Positions 33,509-43,064 of a DNA stretch of 64,000 nucleotides are shown here, piece by piece. The notes under the pieces are model-generated. The model had not been told where the DNA came from and ran no database searches. It worked only from the letters and a program-made list of their open reading frames with translations. Numbering within the stretch: position 1 is the first letter of the stretch; each line of letters starts with the position of its first letter. Source of the DNA: an uncultured Pelagibacteraceae bacterium (GTDB lineage Bacteria; Pseudomonadota; Alphaproteobacteria; Pelagibacterales; Pelagibacteraceae); NCBI GenBank assembly GCA_902589455.1, contig CACISX010000003.1:1-64000 (forward strand). Direction: 5' to 3'. Position numbers and translations under genes: made by a program.

Positions 33509-34381
33509 ATGACAACAAATAAATTAGCAATTATTGGTGGTAGCGGTTTATATGATGTTGAGGAATTCAAAGATAGAGAATTACTTAATTTAAATACACC
33601 ATGGGGCAAGCCGTCTGATCAGATTTTAAAAACTAGTTACAATAATAAAGAAGTATATTTTTTACCAAGGCATGGAAGAGGACATTTTATATCTCCCTCT
33701 AAAATTAATTTTAGAGCAAATATTGATGCTTTAAAACAATTAGGTGTAACTGATATTGTTTCTGTGTCAGCTGTAGGTTCACTTAAAGAAGATTTGCCTC
33801 CTGGAAAATTTGTAATTGTTGATCAATTTATAGATAGAACTTTTGCAAGAACAAAAACTTTTTTTGATGACGAAATTGTAGCCCATGTTTCAATGGCACA
33901 CCCAACTTCAAACGGACTTATGAATGCATGTGAGGATGCGATTAAAAAATCAAATATAGATTATCAAAGAAATGGGACTTATGTTGTTATGGAAGGTCCG
34001 CAGTTTTCAACTTTTGCAGAATCTAATTTATACAGATCATGGAAAGCAGATGTAATTGGGATGACTAATATGCCAGAAGCTAAACTCGCTAGAGAAGCTG
34101 AAATAAGATATGCGTCTGTTTCAATGGTTACAGATTTCGATTGCTGGCATCCTGATCATGAAAATGTAGATGTTCAGCAAGTAATAAAAGTTTTGCTTGG
34201 TAATGCTGAAAAAGCCAAAGTTATGATCAAAAATTTAATTGATAATTTTGAAAAATATATTGATCCAAATGATCCAACAAATAATTGTTTAGATGTTGCA
34301 ATTATAACAGCGCTTGAAAAAAGAACAAAAAAAACAATTGAGAAACTTAATACAGTAGCAGGTAGAGTTTTAAATAAATGA
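33509..34381 (+). CDS. mtnP: S-methyl-5'-thioadenosine phosphorylase
   Basis: This 290-residue trimeric nucleoside phosphorylase family member splits methylthioadenosine to adenine and 5-methylthioribose-1-phosphate. N-terminal LAIIGGSGLYDVEEF, PRHGRGHFISPSKINFRAN, VSAVGSLKEDLPPGKFVI, the VVMEGPQFSTFAESNLYRSW block and VTDFDCWHPDHE are characteristic of MTAP rather than other purine phosphorylases. It overlaps mtnA by 4 bp (operon). The substrate is produced by the spermidine synthase domain encoded at 41069. Confidence 0.95.
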   Translation: MTTNKLAIIGGSGLYDVEEFKDRELLNLNTPWGKPSDQILKTSYNNKEVYFLPRHGRGHFISPSKINFRANIDALKQLGVTDIVSVSAVGSLKEDLPPGKFVIVDQFIDRTFARTKTFFDDEIVAHVSMAHPTSNGLMNACEDAIKKSNIDYQRNGTYVVMEGPQFSTFAESNLYRSWKADVIGMTNMPEAKLAREAEIRYASVSMVTDFDCWHPDHENVDVQQVIKVLLGNAEKAKVMIKNLIDNFEKYIDPNDPTNNCLDVAIITALEKRTKKTIEKLNTVAGRVLNK

Positions 34382-35451
34382 GAATAGAAGGAAAAGATTA
34401 TCGAACTATTTGGTTTGAAAATAATGCTGTTAAGATTATTGATCAAACAAAACTTCCTCATCAATTTATTATTAAAGAATTAAAGACAGCAAAGGATGCA
34501 ATAAATGCTATTAAAATAATGGAAGTGAGAGGAGCACCCTTAATTGGAGGAACAGCTGCTTATGGAATTGCCCTAGCAGTTCAAGAAAATAATGATCAAG
34601 AATTTATAAAAAAAATTTCAGAGGATTTAATTCAATCAAGACCTACTGCAATTAATTTAAAATGGGCCGTAGATCGTATGATGAAAAAAATATCAGGTAT
34701 CAATAGCGATCAAGTTTTAGATATAGCTTTAAATGAAGCAAAAGAAATATGTGATGAAGATGAAAAGTTTTGTGAAAATATTGGTATTAATGGATTAAAA
34801 ATAATTGAAGAAATTTATAATAAAAAAAAAGATACAGTAAATATATTAACTCATTGTAATGCTGGGTGGTTAGCAACCATTAATTGGGGAACTGCCACAT
34901 CTCCAATTTATCATGCTCATAAAAAAGGAATTCCAATTCATGTTTGGGTAGATGAAACAAGACCAAGAAATCAAGGTGCAAATTTAACTTCATATGAGTT
35001 AAATGAAGAAGAAATTCCAAATACTATCATTGCTGATAATACTGGTGGTATTCTAATGCAGCGCGGTGAAGTTGATATGTGTATAGTAGGAACTGATAGA
35101 ACTTTATCAAATGGAGATGTGTGTAATAAAATTGGAACTTATCTTAAAGCGCTAGCGGCTCATGATAATAATGTTCCTTTTTATGTAGCACTACCAAGTT
35201 CAACAATTGATTGGGATATTAAAAATGCGAAAGATATTCCAATAGAGGAAAGAAATTCAGAGGAATTATCTCATGTTGAGGGTTTAGATAAAAATAATCA
35301 AATTAAGAAAGTTTTGATATATCCTAAGAAAAGCAAGGCAATGAATTTAGCATTCGATGTGACTCCGGCAAAATATGTTACTAATTTAATTACAGAAAAA
35401 GGGATTTGTGAAGCATCAACCGAAGGTTTAAAGAAATTATTTAATAAGTAG
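34378..35451 (+). CDS. mtnA: S-methyl-5-thioribose-1-phosphate isomerase
   Basis: This 357-residue enzyme, related to eIF2B subunits, isomerises methylthioribose-1-phosphate to methylthioribulose-1-phosphate. MEVRGAPLIGGTAAYG, LTHCNAGWLATINWGTA, HVWVDETRPRNQGANLT, IADNTGGILMQRGEVD and GTDRTLSNGDVCNKIGTY (catalytic Asp) are present. It is co-translated with mtnP. None of the later enzymes of the classic aerobic methionine salvage pathway (mtnBCD) lies in this window, which makes the fate of the product interesting. Confidence 0.95.
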   Translation: MRIEGKDYRTIWFENNAVKIIDQTKLPHQFIIKELKTAKDAINAIKIMEVRGAPLIGGTAAYGIALAVQENNDQEFIKKISEDLIQSRPTAINLKWAVDRMMKKISGINSDQVLDIALNEAKEICDEDEKFCENIGINGLKIIEEIYNKKKDTVNILTHCNAGWLATINWGTATSPIYHAHKKGIPIHVWVDETRPRNQGANLTSYELNEEEIPNTIIADNTGGILMQRGEVDMCIVGTDRTLSNGDVCNKIGTYLKALAAHDNNVPFYVALPSSTIDWDIKNAKDIPIEERNSEELSHVEGLDKNNQIKKVLIYPKKSKAMNLAFDVTPAKYVTNLITEKGICEASTEGLKKLFNK

Positions 35452-35455
35452 TTAT

Positions 35456-36433
35456 ATGGAATCTTTAAAAATGGTTGAAGTTACAAGAAGTGGTGAAATA
35501 GAAAGTTTTCATCAAGGTGTAGCAGTATTAATTAATTCATCAGGAAATATTTTAAAAGAGTGGGGAAATTCAGACATAAATATTTACCCACGATCAGCAT
35601 TAAAACCAATTCAAACTCTAAATCTTTATAAGGATGGCGTTGCTGATTCTATGAGTCTCAGTGAAGAACAAATTGCAATTACTACAGCATCACATCATGC
35701 AGAAAAAATTCATCAGGAGATTATTTCTAATTGGTTAAAAAAAATTAATATTAACGAAGAAAATCTTTCATGTGGACATGATTGGCCTTGGAATTTAGAG
35801 GATAAATTTAAAGTAAAATTAGAAAATGAAAAAAAAAGAAGGATTTATCATAATTGTTCAGGTAAACATTGTGGACATCTTGCAGTATGCAAACATAAAA
35901 ACTTAACTTTAGAAAATTATCATAAAAAAACACATCCGTTACAAAAGAGTTTAATTCAATTAGTTGAAAATTTATCAGACTTTAAGATAAAAAATATTGG
36001 AATTGATGGTTGTACTCTTCCCAATCCTTTGATTCCTTTAAAAAAATTTGCTTTAGCAGCGTCGCGATTAACAGATGATAAAATATTAAATGAAAATACA
36101 GATATAGCAAAAAAAATTTTTAACTCATGTGTTAATTTTCCAGAAATAACTGGAGGTACAAATAGCGTTAATTGCATCTTAACAAAACTTTCTAAAAAAA
36201 AAATATTCTTTAAGAATGGTGCTGAAGGAGTATTTTTGGCACTAATACCTGAAATTAAATCTGCATTAGTAGTTAAAATTTTAGATGGAGCAGCAAGGGC
36301 AGCTGAAACTGCAATAGCAGGATTAATTTCTGAATTAAATATTATAGATGAAAATGAATTAGCAAAAATTAAATCAAGCGAAGTAACAAATTCTGTGGGT
36401 CAAAAAATAGGGAAAATGAAATTTGTGTTATAA
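35456..36433 (+). CDS. L-asparaginase II family protein (PF06089 type)
   Basis: This 325-residue protein belongs to the thermolabile asparaginase family related to class-A beta-lactamases, not to the bacterial type I/II asparaginases. MVEVTRSGEIESFHQGVAV, YPRSALKPIQTLN, ITTASHHAEKIHQ, HNCSGKHCGHLAVCKH and IDGCTLPNPLIPLKKFAL are visible conserved blocks. It would hydrolyse asparagine to aspartate and ammonium in the cytoplasm. It begins 4 bp after mtnA, so it is likely co-transcribed, though a metabolic link is not obvious. It overlaps the convergent DUF1015 gene by 6 bp. Confidence 0.85.
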   Translation: MESLKMVEVTRSGEIESFHQGVAVLINSSGNILKEWGNSDINIYPRSALKPIQTLNLYKDGVADSMSLSEEQIAITTASHHAEKIHQEIISNWLKKININEENLSCGHDWPWNLEDKFKVKLENEKKRRIYHNCSGKHCGHLAVCKHKNLTLENYHKKTHPLQKSLIQLVENLSDFKIKNIGIDGCTLPNPLIPLKKFALAASRLTDDKILNENTDIAKKIFNSCVNFPEITGGTNSVNCILTKLSKKKIFFKNGAEGVFLALIPEIKSALVVKILDGAARAAETAIAGLISELNIIDENELAKIKSSEVTNSVGQKIGKMKFVL

Positions 36434-37519
36434 TTCAGAACAAATTAACCCATCCAAAGGTTTCGGATGAAACCAAGTTGATTTTGGTGGCATAAACTTT
36501 TTTTTATCTGCAATCCTCATAACACTTGAAATATTTGTAGGGCAAAGCCTAAAAGCAATATTAAACTTTTTTGAATTTACCAATTTTTTTAGAAAATTTG
36601 AATTATTAATCCCAGAAATAAACTCAATTTTAATAGCTTTAATTTTACTAATAATATTTTCATGGAGTATAGTGACGTCTAATTTATTATTATTTTTTTT
36701 TTGTTTCAAAGAATACCATTGATTATTCACATACATTTCTAAACAACCTTTTTTTAAATTTTTGGAGTTATATTTAATTTTTTTAATATCAAAATTTTTA
36801 CGAATAACATTGAAAATTTTTTCATTACTTAACTTACTTTTCAAGACTCTATTATAATCTAAGATTTTTATTTGATTGTGGGGGAAAGCAATAACCATGG
36901 GTGATATTTTTTTATTACTTTTAATCATTCCTTGTATTCTATGGTGACCATCACAAATGTATATTTTATTTATTTTTTTAATTAAATTTTTCAAAGTTTT
37001 TAAATTTTCTCTGTCAACAATCCACACTTGGTGATTATATTTGTCTAAAGATTTAAATGAATAAATTGGCTTTGATTTTATAATTTTATTTAAGAAATTT
37101 TGAATGTAATTGTTGTACTTATAAGCTGTATAAATTGGACCTACTTGTGTTGAAATATTTAATATCTGTTTTTTTCTTTCAGAAACTCTATTTTTAAATG
37201 TTTCTTCATGGCCCAAAATATTTTTATTGTCATACTTATTTAAATTTGCCTTACCCAGTATTCCAATTTGTTGATGGTTTTTGTTAGATATTTTGTAAAT
37301 ATAATAACAATCTTTACTTTCTATGGTTATCAGTTTTTTATTCTTCATACTTTCAAAATATTTTCTTGATTGAATTAGGTTTTTACTAGTTAATATCTTT
37401 AAATAGCCAAACTTTGGATAGGATTGTATACTCTTAAAATATTTGGGATTTGGAGTTGAAATTTTGTGTGCCAGTTTTTGTATTGGTCTTAAAGCTTTGA
37501 ATGGATTTATTAGACTCAA
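36428..37519 (-). CDS. DUF1015-like protein, function unknown
   Basis: This 363-residue soluble protein has the family hallmark IYICDGHHRIQGMI (D-G-H-H-R) at about residues 191-204 and an N-terminal INPFKALRPI that matches the usual start of DUF1015 proteins. The C-terminal FIPPKSTWFHPKPLDGL-like ending (here FMPPKSTWFHPKPLDGLI) is also typical. It is rich in Lys, Asn and Ile, reflecting strong AT bias. Family members often lie near serine-metabolism genes; no such gene is nearby. I cannot assign a reaction. It is 8 bp after the trpB2-like gene, likely one operon. Confidence 0.7.
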   Translation of the reverse strand: MSLINPFKALRPIQKLAHKISTPNPKYFKSIQSYPKFGYLKILTSKNLIQSRKYFESMKNKKLITIESKDCYYIYKISNKNHQQIGILGKANLNKYDNKNILGHEETFKNRVSERKKQILNISTQVGPIYTAYKYNNYIQNFLNKIIKSKPIYSFKSLDKYNHQVWIVDRENLKTLKNLIKKINKIYICDGHHRIQGMIKSNKKISPMVIAFPHNQIKILDYNRVLKSKLSNEKIFNVIRKNFDIKKIKYNSKNLKKGCLEMYVNNQWYSLKQKKNNNKLDVTILHENIISKIKAIKIEFISGINNSNFLKKLVNSKKFNIAFRLCPTNISSVMRIADKKKFMPPKSTWFHPKPLDGLICSEL

Positions 37520-37527
37520 TTTGAAAA

Positions 37528-38889
37528 TTAAGCAATTTTTGGTAGCTCTTCTAAAGCTTTATCAACACTTGCTTGATCAAATTTATCTTCAGCTAAATTT
37601 CCTTCAAAGAAATCTCCATAAGCTTTCATATCAAAATGACCATGTCCACAAAGATTAAATAGAATTGATTTTGATTCACCGTTCTTTTTACATTCCAATG
37701 CAGCATCAACAGCACCTTTCACAGCATGAGTAGCTTCAGGTGCAGGTACTATTCCTTCTGTCCTTGCAAAAGATACTCCTGCTTCGAAGCATTCTTTTTG
37801 ACCATATGATTTTGCTTCTATCGCACCTATTTCTTTAAGGTGACTTACCATTGGTGCCATAGCATGATATCTCAATCCTCCAGAGTGTGTTGCTGGTGGA
37901 ATAAATTGAGATCCCAAAGTATGCGTTTTCATTAATGGTGTTAATCTTCCAGTATCGCCAAAATCATAAACAAATTTACCTTTTGTAAGTGAAGGACAAG
38001 ATTTAGGCTCACAAGCAATTACTCTAGTATTTTTTCCTTCTCTAAAATTTTTACCTATGAATGGAAAAACTAGTCCTGAAAAGTTACTTCCACCACCAGT
38101 ACAACCAACTAATATGTCTGGATAATCATCAGCCATCTCCATTTGAAGTAGAGCTTCATTTCCAACAATCGTTTGATGCATAAGAACATGATTTAAAACA
38201 CTACCAAGTGCATATTTCGTATCAGGATTTTTTGCAGCCATTTCAACTGCTTCAGAAATAGCAATACCTAAACTACCAGTGTTATTTGGATCTTTTGCTA
38301 ATATAGCTTTTCCACTATCAGTTTCTTCTGATGGACTTGCTACACATCTTGCACCATATGTTTGCATTACTAATTTTCTGTAAGGTTTTTGTTCAAAACT
38401 TACTTTTACCATGTATACATCTAACTCTATTCCAAACAATTTACATGCGAATGCCAATGAAGTTCCCCATTGTCCCGCTCCTGTTTCTGTGGTTATTTTT
38501 TTTGTTCCTTCTTCTTTATTGTAAAAAGCTTGTGCAACCGCAGTATTAGGTTTGTGACTACCTGAAGGACTTACTCCCTCATATTTATAATAAATTTTTG
38601 CAGGTGTATCTAAAAATTTTTCTAATTTTCTTGCTCTGTAAAGTGGAGAAGGTCTCCATTGTTTATAAATATCTCTTACAGGTTCTGGAATTTCAATTTC
38701 TCTATCTTGAGAGACTTCTTGACCAATTAAAGCCATAGGGAACAATGGAGCTAGATCATCTGGTCCTATTGGTTTTAAAGTACCTGGATGTAAAACTGGA
38801 TCAAGCGGTTTTGGAAGATCTGCAGCAATATTATACCATGTCTTAGGCATTTTGCCTTCTTCAAGAAAATATTTAATAGTATCAGACAT
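37528..38889 (-). CDS. TrpB-like pyridoxal-phosphate enzyme (TrpB2 type)
   Basis: This 453-residue tryptophan synthase beta-like enzyme is longer than TrpB1 (about 400). The long N-terminal part (MPKTWYNIAADLPKPLDPVL) and RPSPLYRARKLEKFL are TrpB2 hallmarks. SPSGSHKPNTAVAQAF carries the PLP Lys, TETGAGQWGTSLAFA the substrate loop and GCTGGGSNFSGL the phosphate-binding glycines. It can join indole and serine to tryptophan; no trpA is adjacent, so it may scavenge indole or have a related role. In one operon with the DUF1015-like gene. Confidence 0.9.
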   Translation of the reverse strand: MSDTIKYFLEEGKMPKTWYNIAADLPKPLDPVLHPGTLKPIGPDDLAPLFPMALIGQEVSQDREIEIPEPVRDIYKQWRPSPLYRARKLEKFLDTPAKIYYKYEGVSPSGSHKPNTAVAQAFYNKEEGTKKITTETGAGQWGTSLAFACKLFGIELDVYMVKVSFEQKPYRKLVMQTYGARCVASPSEETDSGKAILAKDPNNTGSLGIAISEAVEMAAKNPDTKYALGSVLNHVLMHQTIVGNEALLQMEMADDYPDILVGCTGGGSNFSGLVFPFIGKNFREGKNTRVIACEPKSCPSLTKGKFVYDFGDTGRLTPLMKTHTLGSQFIPPATHSGGLRYHAMAPMVSHLKEIGAIEAKSYGQKECFEAGVSFARTEGIVPAPEATHAVKGAVDAALECKKNGESKSILFNLCGHGHFDMKAYGDFFEGNLAEDKFDQASVDKALEELPKIA

Positions 38890-38949
38890 TTTTTATAATC
38901 TTAATCTTGAAGATAAAATTTAGAAATTGCAAGAATAAAATTAAACTAA

Positions 38950-40983
38950 CTATCTTAAAGAAGCTGCGATATTTCCACCATCTACTGTTAAAACTGCACC
39001 TGTGGTTTTTTTAGATATAGCTAAATGAAAAAAAGCTTTTGCAACATCCTCTGCCTTAACTTCATTTAAAAGTAGATTTCCTCTCATGTATTCATCTGTA
39101 GAAACTTCTCTAGCTTTTGCTCTAGATTTAATCATTCCATCATTCAGAAGACCACTTCTAATTCTATCAGCATTTACTCCATTTGATCTAATACCTAGGG
39201 ATCCATAATCAACTGCATATTGTTTGCATAAACTTAATAATGCTGTTTTTGGAAGTCCATAAGGTCCAAAATTTTTTCCAGGATTTACTGATTGTTTAGA
39301 AATATTGAAAAGTAAGCATCCTTGTATATTTTGTTTTTTCATTATTTTAATAGTTTCCGAAGCACAATTTTGATGAGAAAAAAAATTATCTTCAAAACTT
39401 TCTCTTAAAATTTTATCATCTATTTCAGCAATAGATCCTCCAATAGCTGTACCCGCATTAGATATAAGGATATCTATTCCACCGTATTGTTCTGAAATTT
39501 TTTTAAAGGCTTTTTTTACACTATTTTTATTTCTTACATCACAATGCAAACATAAATCTTTGATTTTATTTTGCATTTCATTTACTTTTTTAGCATTGTA
39601 ATCAAGTAATACAATTTCAGCACCATAACTTTTAAAAAGTTTATAAGTGGCTGAACCAATGGCTCCGAAACCACCAGTTATAACAACAACATTTCCTTGA
39701 AGAATTTTTTTAGCTTTTTTAATTTTAGCTTGCTCTAACGACCAATATTCAACATCAAATAAATCTTTTTCAGGTATGAACTTATATTTTGTAGTTTCCT
39801 CAACTGATGAAATTACTCTAGCATTCGTTTCAGTTAGATCTCCAGCTATTTTGGAAGCATTAAAACTATCACCCACACTAAATAAGCCTACGTTTTGAAC
39901 TAATATTACTCTTGGTGAAGTATCCAGCATTGTTTTTTTACCTTTAACTTTTTTCTTATTAGTATTGAAATAATTTACATATTTTTTTCTATAATTTTTA
40001 AAACTTTTCTCTGCTATTTTTTTGAAATCTTCAATACTTGAATTTTGTTTTGGTGTAATTACTAGCGGAAATGGTTTAACTCTTATTACATGATCTGGAG
40101 TAGCTGTTCCAATACTTGAATATCTTTTTACTTCTTTTCCATTAATAAAATAATTTAAATTTTTATTTGATCTATAATTAAGTATAAACTTTTGATTTTG
40201 GTTATCAGATAGCAAACCTCTTAAAATTGGGGCAATTTCATGTGGCTCAAACTTCGTATTGTAATTTTTGATTTGCTTTATTTTTTTTCTTTTTAATTTT
40301 CTAATAGTTTTTTCTGCTATAGAAACATATTTAATCATTAGGTCATAAGATCTTTTAGCATTATTATCAAAAGTAAATATTCCATGGTTTAAAAGTATTA
40401 AGCAATTTATATTTGGATTCTTGCTATAAACTTCATTAATCTTTTGAGCCAAACCAAATCCAGGCATTACATAAGGTACAATACTAACATTAGTTCCAAA
40501 AATTTTTTTACAAAGATCTTTACCATTTGGCCTATTTGTTACATCCATAATTGCATCAGAATGGGTGTGATCAACAAATTTGAAAGGTAAAAAGGCATGT
40601 AAAAAAGTTTCTACAGATGGGTTAGGTGACTTAATATCAATTAAGTTTCTTTTTTGATATGCAACCATATCTTCATCACTTAAATATTTTTTATTTTTAA
40701 GAGCTAAAAGTGGATTTAATTTTACAGCAGGTAAGCCAGCTGGTTCTATTTCAGCCATGTCCCACCCACTTCCTTTTATGCAGAGCACATCATAATTTTT
40801 GCCATCAATATCTTTAATTGATGTTTTTACCGATGTATTTCCACCCCCATGTAGAACAAGCTCACTATTTCTTCCTAATAATCTGGTTGTATAAACTCTT
40901 AAAGCCATATCTTTTGAATGACCAAGCTTTGTATACTTTTTAATGTATTTTTTTGCTTCTAAATTTGACCAATTGTTTTTCAC
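38950..40983 (-). CDS. Bifunctional class II aldolase / short-chain dehydrogenase
   Basis: This 677-residue fusion has an N-terminal class-II aldolase domain (about residues 1-350) with LHGGGNTSVKTS, HAFLPFKFVDHTHSDAIMD (metal-binding His residues) and LLNHGIFTFD. The C-terminal SDR domain (about 420-677) shows VVITGGFGAIGSATYKLF, ISNAGTAIGGS and PYGLPKTALLSL (Tyr-x3-Lys displaced to a Y-x-x-x-K form). This is the RhaD-type fusion that cleaves rhamnulose-1-phosphate and handles lactaldehyde. No rhamnose genes are nearby; mtnP, mtnA and speDE are, so cleavage of methylthioribulose-1-phosphate is a reasonable alternative. Confidence 0.85.
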   Translation of the reverse strand: MKNNWSNLEAKKYIKKYTKLGHSKDMALRVYTTRLLGRNSELVLHGGGNTSVKTSIKDIDGKNYDVLCIKGSGWDMAEIEPAGLPAVKLNPLLALKNKKYLSDEDMVAYQKRNLIDIKSPNPSVETFLHAFLPFKFVDHTHSDAIMDVTNRPNGKDLCKKIFGTNVSIVPYVMPGFGLAQKINEVYSKNPNINCLILLNHGIFTFDNNAKRSYDLMIKYVSIAEKTIRKLKRKKIKQIKNYNTKFEPHEIAPILRGLLSDNQNQKFILNYRSNKNLNYFINGKEVKRYSSIGTATPDHVIRVKPFPLVITPKQNSSIEDFKKIAEKSFKNYRKKYVNYFNTNKKKVKGKKTMLDTSPRVILVQNVGLFSVGDSFNASKIAGDLTETNARVISSVEETTKYKFIPEKDLFDVEYWSLEQAKIKKAKKILQGNVVVITGGFGAIGSATYKLFKSYGAEIVLLDYNAKKVNEMQNKIKDLCLHCDVRNKNSVKKAFKKISEQYGGIDILISNAGTAIGGSIAEIDDKILRESFEDNFFSHQNCASETIKIMKKQNIQGCLLFNISKQSVNPGKNFGPYGLPKTALLSLCKQYAVDYGSLGIRSNGVNADRIRSGLLNDGMIKSRAKAREVSTDEYMRGNLLLNEVKAEDVAKAFFHLAISKKTTGAVLTVDGGNIAASLR

Positions 40984-41068
40984 AGTTACAACCTCAGCGA
41001 AGTATTATAATAGTTTTTTGTTTGAAAGAAGCAAAAAATTTGATTAGTAAGGTTTCATCAAGGATATT

Positions 41069-42109
41069 ATGATGAAAGTTGGTGAACATATTACTCTAGA
41101 TATAATTGGAAATACTAAAGAGTATGATCCTTCTATATTTGAAAAAGTAATTCATGATATTGCAAAAGCTGCAAAAGTAACAATCTTAAATATATCTAAA
41201 TATAAATTTGAACCTCAAGGTTTTACTATTCTTGCTTTGTTGGCTGAAAGCCATATTAGTTTTCATACTTTTCCAGAAAAAGGAATTATTAGCTTTGATT
41301 TCTTTACTTGTGGAAAAATAAGCCCTTCTGTTGCTATAGACATTATTAAAAAAGAGTTTGAACACACAAGGATAGTTAAAAAGGAATTCAATAGAGATAC
41401 TAAATCACTTTATCATGACATTTATAGTTCACCAGGATTACAAAAATCATATGTAGTAAATGATGTTTTAGAAGACTTTAAGTCTAAGGCAGGCCAACAC
41501 ATTGAAATTTTAGATTTAGAACAGTTTGGAAAATCTTTATTTATAGATGGCGAAATACAAGTAGCTTCAACAGACGAACATTTATATAGCTCAACATTTG
41601 TAGGCTCTGGTTTAGATTTAAATAAAGGCAATGAAAGAGCTGCAATAATTGGTGGTGGAGACGGTGGGGTTGCAAGAGAATGTATTTCAAAAAATTTTAA
41701 CTTTATAGATTGGTATGAACTGGATCCTGAAGTAGTAGATGTTTGTAATAAACATCTTGGAGACATAGGAAAAAAAGCAACTGAAAAGAATTCTGTAAAA
41801 TGTGTTTGGGGCGATGCATTTGAAAGTATTAAATCAGTAAGTGATGATACTTACGATCATATTTTTGTAGATCTTAATGATGATCAATTTTGTATAGATT
41901 TAGCAGCAAAAAATATGGACTCACTAGTAAGAATTTTAAAACCAAAGGGAGTTATTACCGCACAAGTCGGTAGTCAGGATAAAAAACCACAGCAGGTTGA
42001 AAATTGGTTAAATGTATTTAACCAAAACTTTGGAAATGCAAAATTATCTAGAGTTTATATACCTAGTTTTGATTGTTCTTGGAATTTTTCTTCATCAATA
42101 AATCATTAA
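41069..42109 (+). CDS. Fused S-adenosylmethionine decarboxylase and spermidine synthase
   Basis: This 346-residue fusion couples SpeD and SpeE. Residues 1-115 are a bacterial AdoMet decarboxylase: LLAESHISFHTFPEKG holds the E-S autocleavage site that makes the pyruvoyl cofactor, and FDFFTCGK holds the catalytic Cys. Residues 130-346 are a spermidine-synthase-type aminopropyltransferase: FIDGEIQVASTDEHLYSS, AIIGGGDGGVARECI and DHIFVDLNDDQF. The fusion channels decarboxylated AdoMet to polyamine and releases methylthioadenosine, the substrate of MtnP encoded at 33509. Divergent from the aldolase-SDR gene across 85 bp. Confidence 0.92.
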   Translation: MMKVGEHITLDIIGNTKEYDPSIFEKVIHDIAKAAKVTILNISKYKFEPQGFTILALLAESHISFHTFPEKGIISFDFFTCGKISPSVAIDIIKKEFEHTRIVKKEFNRDTKSLYHDIYSSPGLQKSYVVNDVLEDFKSKAGQHIEILDLEQFGKSLFIDGEIQVASTDEHLYSSTFVGSGLDLNKGNERAAIIGGGDGGVARECISKNFNFIDWYELDPEVVDVCNKHLGDIGKKATEKNSVKCVWGDAFESIKSVSDDTYDHIFVDLNDDQFCIDLAAKNMDSLVRILKPKGVITAQVGSQDKKPQQVENWLNVFNQNFGNAKLSRVYIPSFDCSWNFSSSINH

Positions 42110-42168
42110 TTTTTCTTTTTTCTTTTTTAAATTTGTGAAATAATTATTCTTAATTAAAGGAGAAAATA

Positions 42169-43020
42169 ATGAATATATTCAAAAAAACTATTTTAACAGT
42201 TCTTGTTTCTTTATTCATCATTGGAAACGTTTCCGCTGAAAAAATAAAAATCGGAACTGAAGGCGCTTACCCTCCATGGAATTCAAAAGATGCTTCTGGT
42301 AATCTTATCGGTTTTGAGGTTGAGCTTGCTAAAGAACTTTGTGCAATTATGAAATATGAGTGCACAATTGTTGAACAAGATTGGGATGGAATGATCCCAG
42401 CTTTAGTAATGAGAAAATTTGATGCAATAATGGCCGGTATGTCTATTACAGATGAAAGAAAAAAAACAATTACTTTCTCTCAGGGTTATGCTGACGAAGT
42501 AGCTTCTCTTGCTGTAATGAAGGGATCTAGTTTAGAAGGAATAGATACACCAGAAGGTATTAATTTATCTTTAGGTGGATCTGACGTAAAGAAAGCTCTT
42601 AAAACTTTAACAAGTGCACTTTCTGGTAAAACTGTTTGTACACAAACAGGAACAATTCACCAAAACTTCTTAGAGTCAGGAGATGTTGGAAAAGTAAATG
42701 TCAGAACATACAAAACTCAAGATGAAGTAAACCTTGATTTAACATCTGGAAGATGTGATGTTGCATTAGCTGCAGCAGTTGCATTTACAGATTACGCTGA
42801 TAAATCAGGTAAACCAGTTGTATTAGTTGGACCAACTTTTTCAGGTGGTGCATTCGGTAACGGAGTTGGTGTTGGAATTAGACAAGCTGCAGATAGTGCT
42901 ATTGGAAAAAGAGATGCTAAAATCTTAAAAGATTTTAATAAAGCAATTAATAAAGCTAGAAAAAAAGGAATTATTAGCAAACTTGCTATTAAGCACTTTG
43001 GTTTCGACGCTTCTATGTAA
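42169..43020 (+). CDS. Amino-acid ABC transporter substrate-binding protein (HisJ/ArgT-like)
   Basis: This 283-residue periplasmic protein has a signal peptide (MNIFKKTILTVLVSLFIIGN, cleavage after VSA at about residue 23). The body starts KIKIGTEGAYPPWNSKDASG, then GFEVELAKELCAIM and IVEQDWDGMIPALVMRKFDA, classic for the lysine/arginine/ornithine/histidine group. It has a strong AGGAGAA ribosome-binding site. A hairpin separates it from the permease genes. A second half insert (SSLEGIDTPEGINLSLGG) slightly lengthens the hinge region. Ligand probably a basic or other zwitterionic amino acid. Confidence 0.88.
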   Translation: MNIFKKTILTVLVSLFIIGNVSAEKIKIGTEGAYPPWNSKDASGNLIGFEVELAKELCAIMKYECTIVEQDWDGMIPALVMRKFDAIMAGMSITDERKKTITFSQGYADEVASLAVMKGSSLEGIDTPEGINLSLGGSDVKKALKTLTSALSGKTVCTQTGTIHQNFLESGDVGKVNVRTYKTQDEVNLDLTSGRCDVALAAAVAFTDYADKSGKPVVLVGPTFSGGAFGNGVGVGIRQAADSAIGKRDAKILKDFNKAINKARKKGIISKLAIKHFGFDASM

Positions 43021-43033
43021 TTCATTTCAGATT

Positions 43034-43058
43034 TGGCGACTATAATATATAGTCGCCA
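43034..43058 (+). terminator. Hairpin between amino-acid binding protein and permease genes
   Basis: A 10-bp perfect inverted repeat (43034-43043 with 43049-43058, G/C-rich at its base) lies 6 bp before the permease start at 43065. There is no T run after it, so it may stabilise the upstream mRNA or slow transcription rather than terminate fully. Confidence 0.55.
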
Positions 43059-43064
43059 GTCTAT

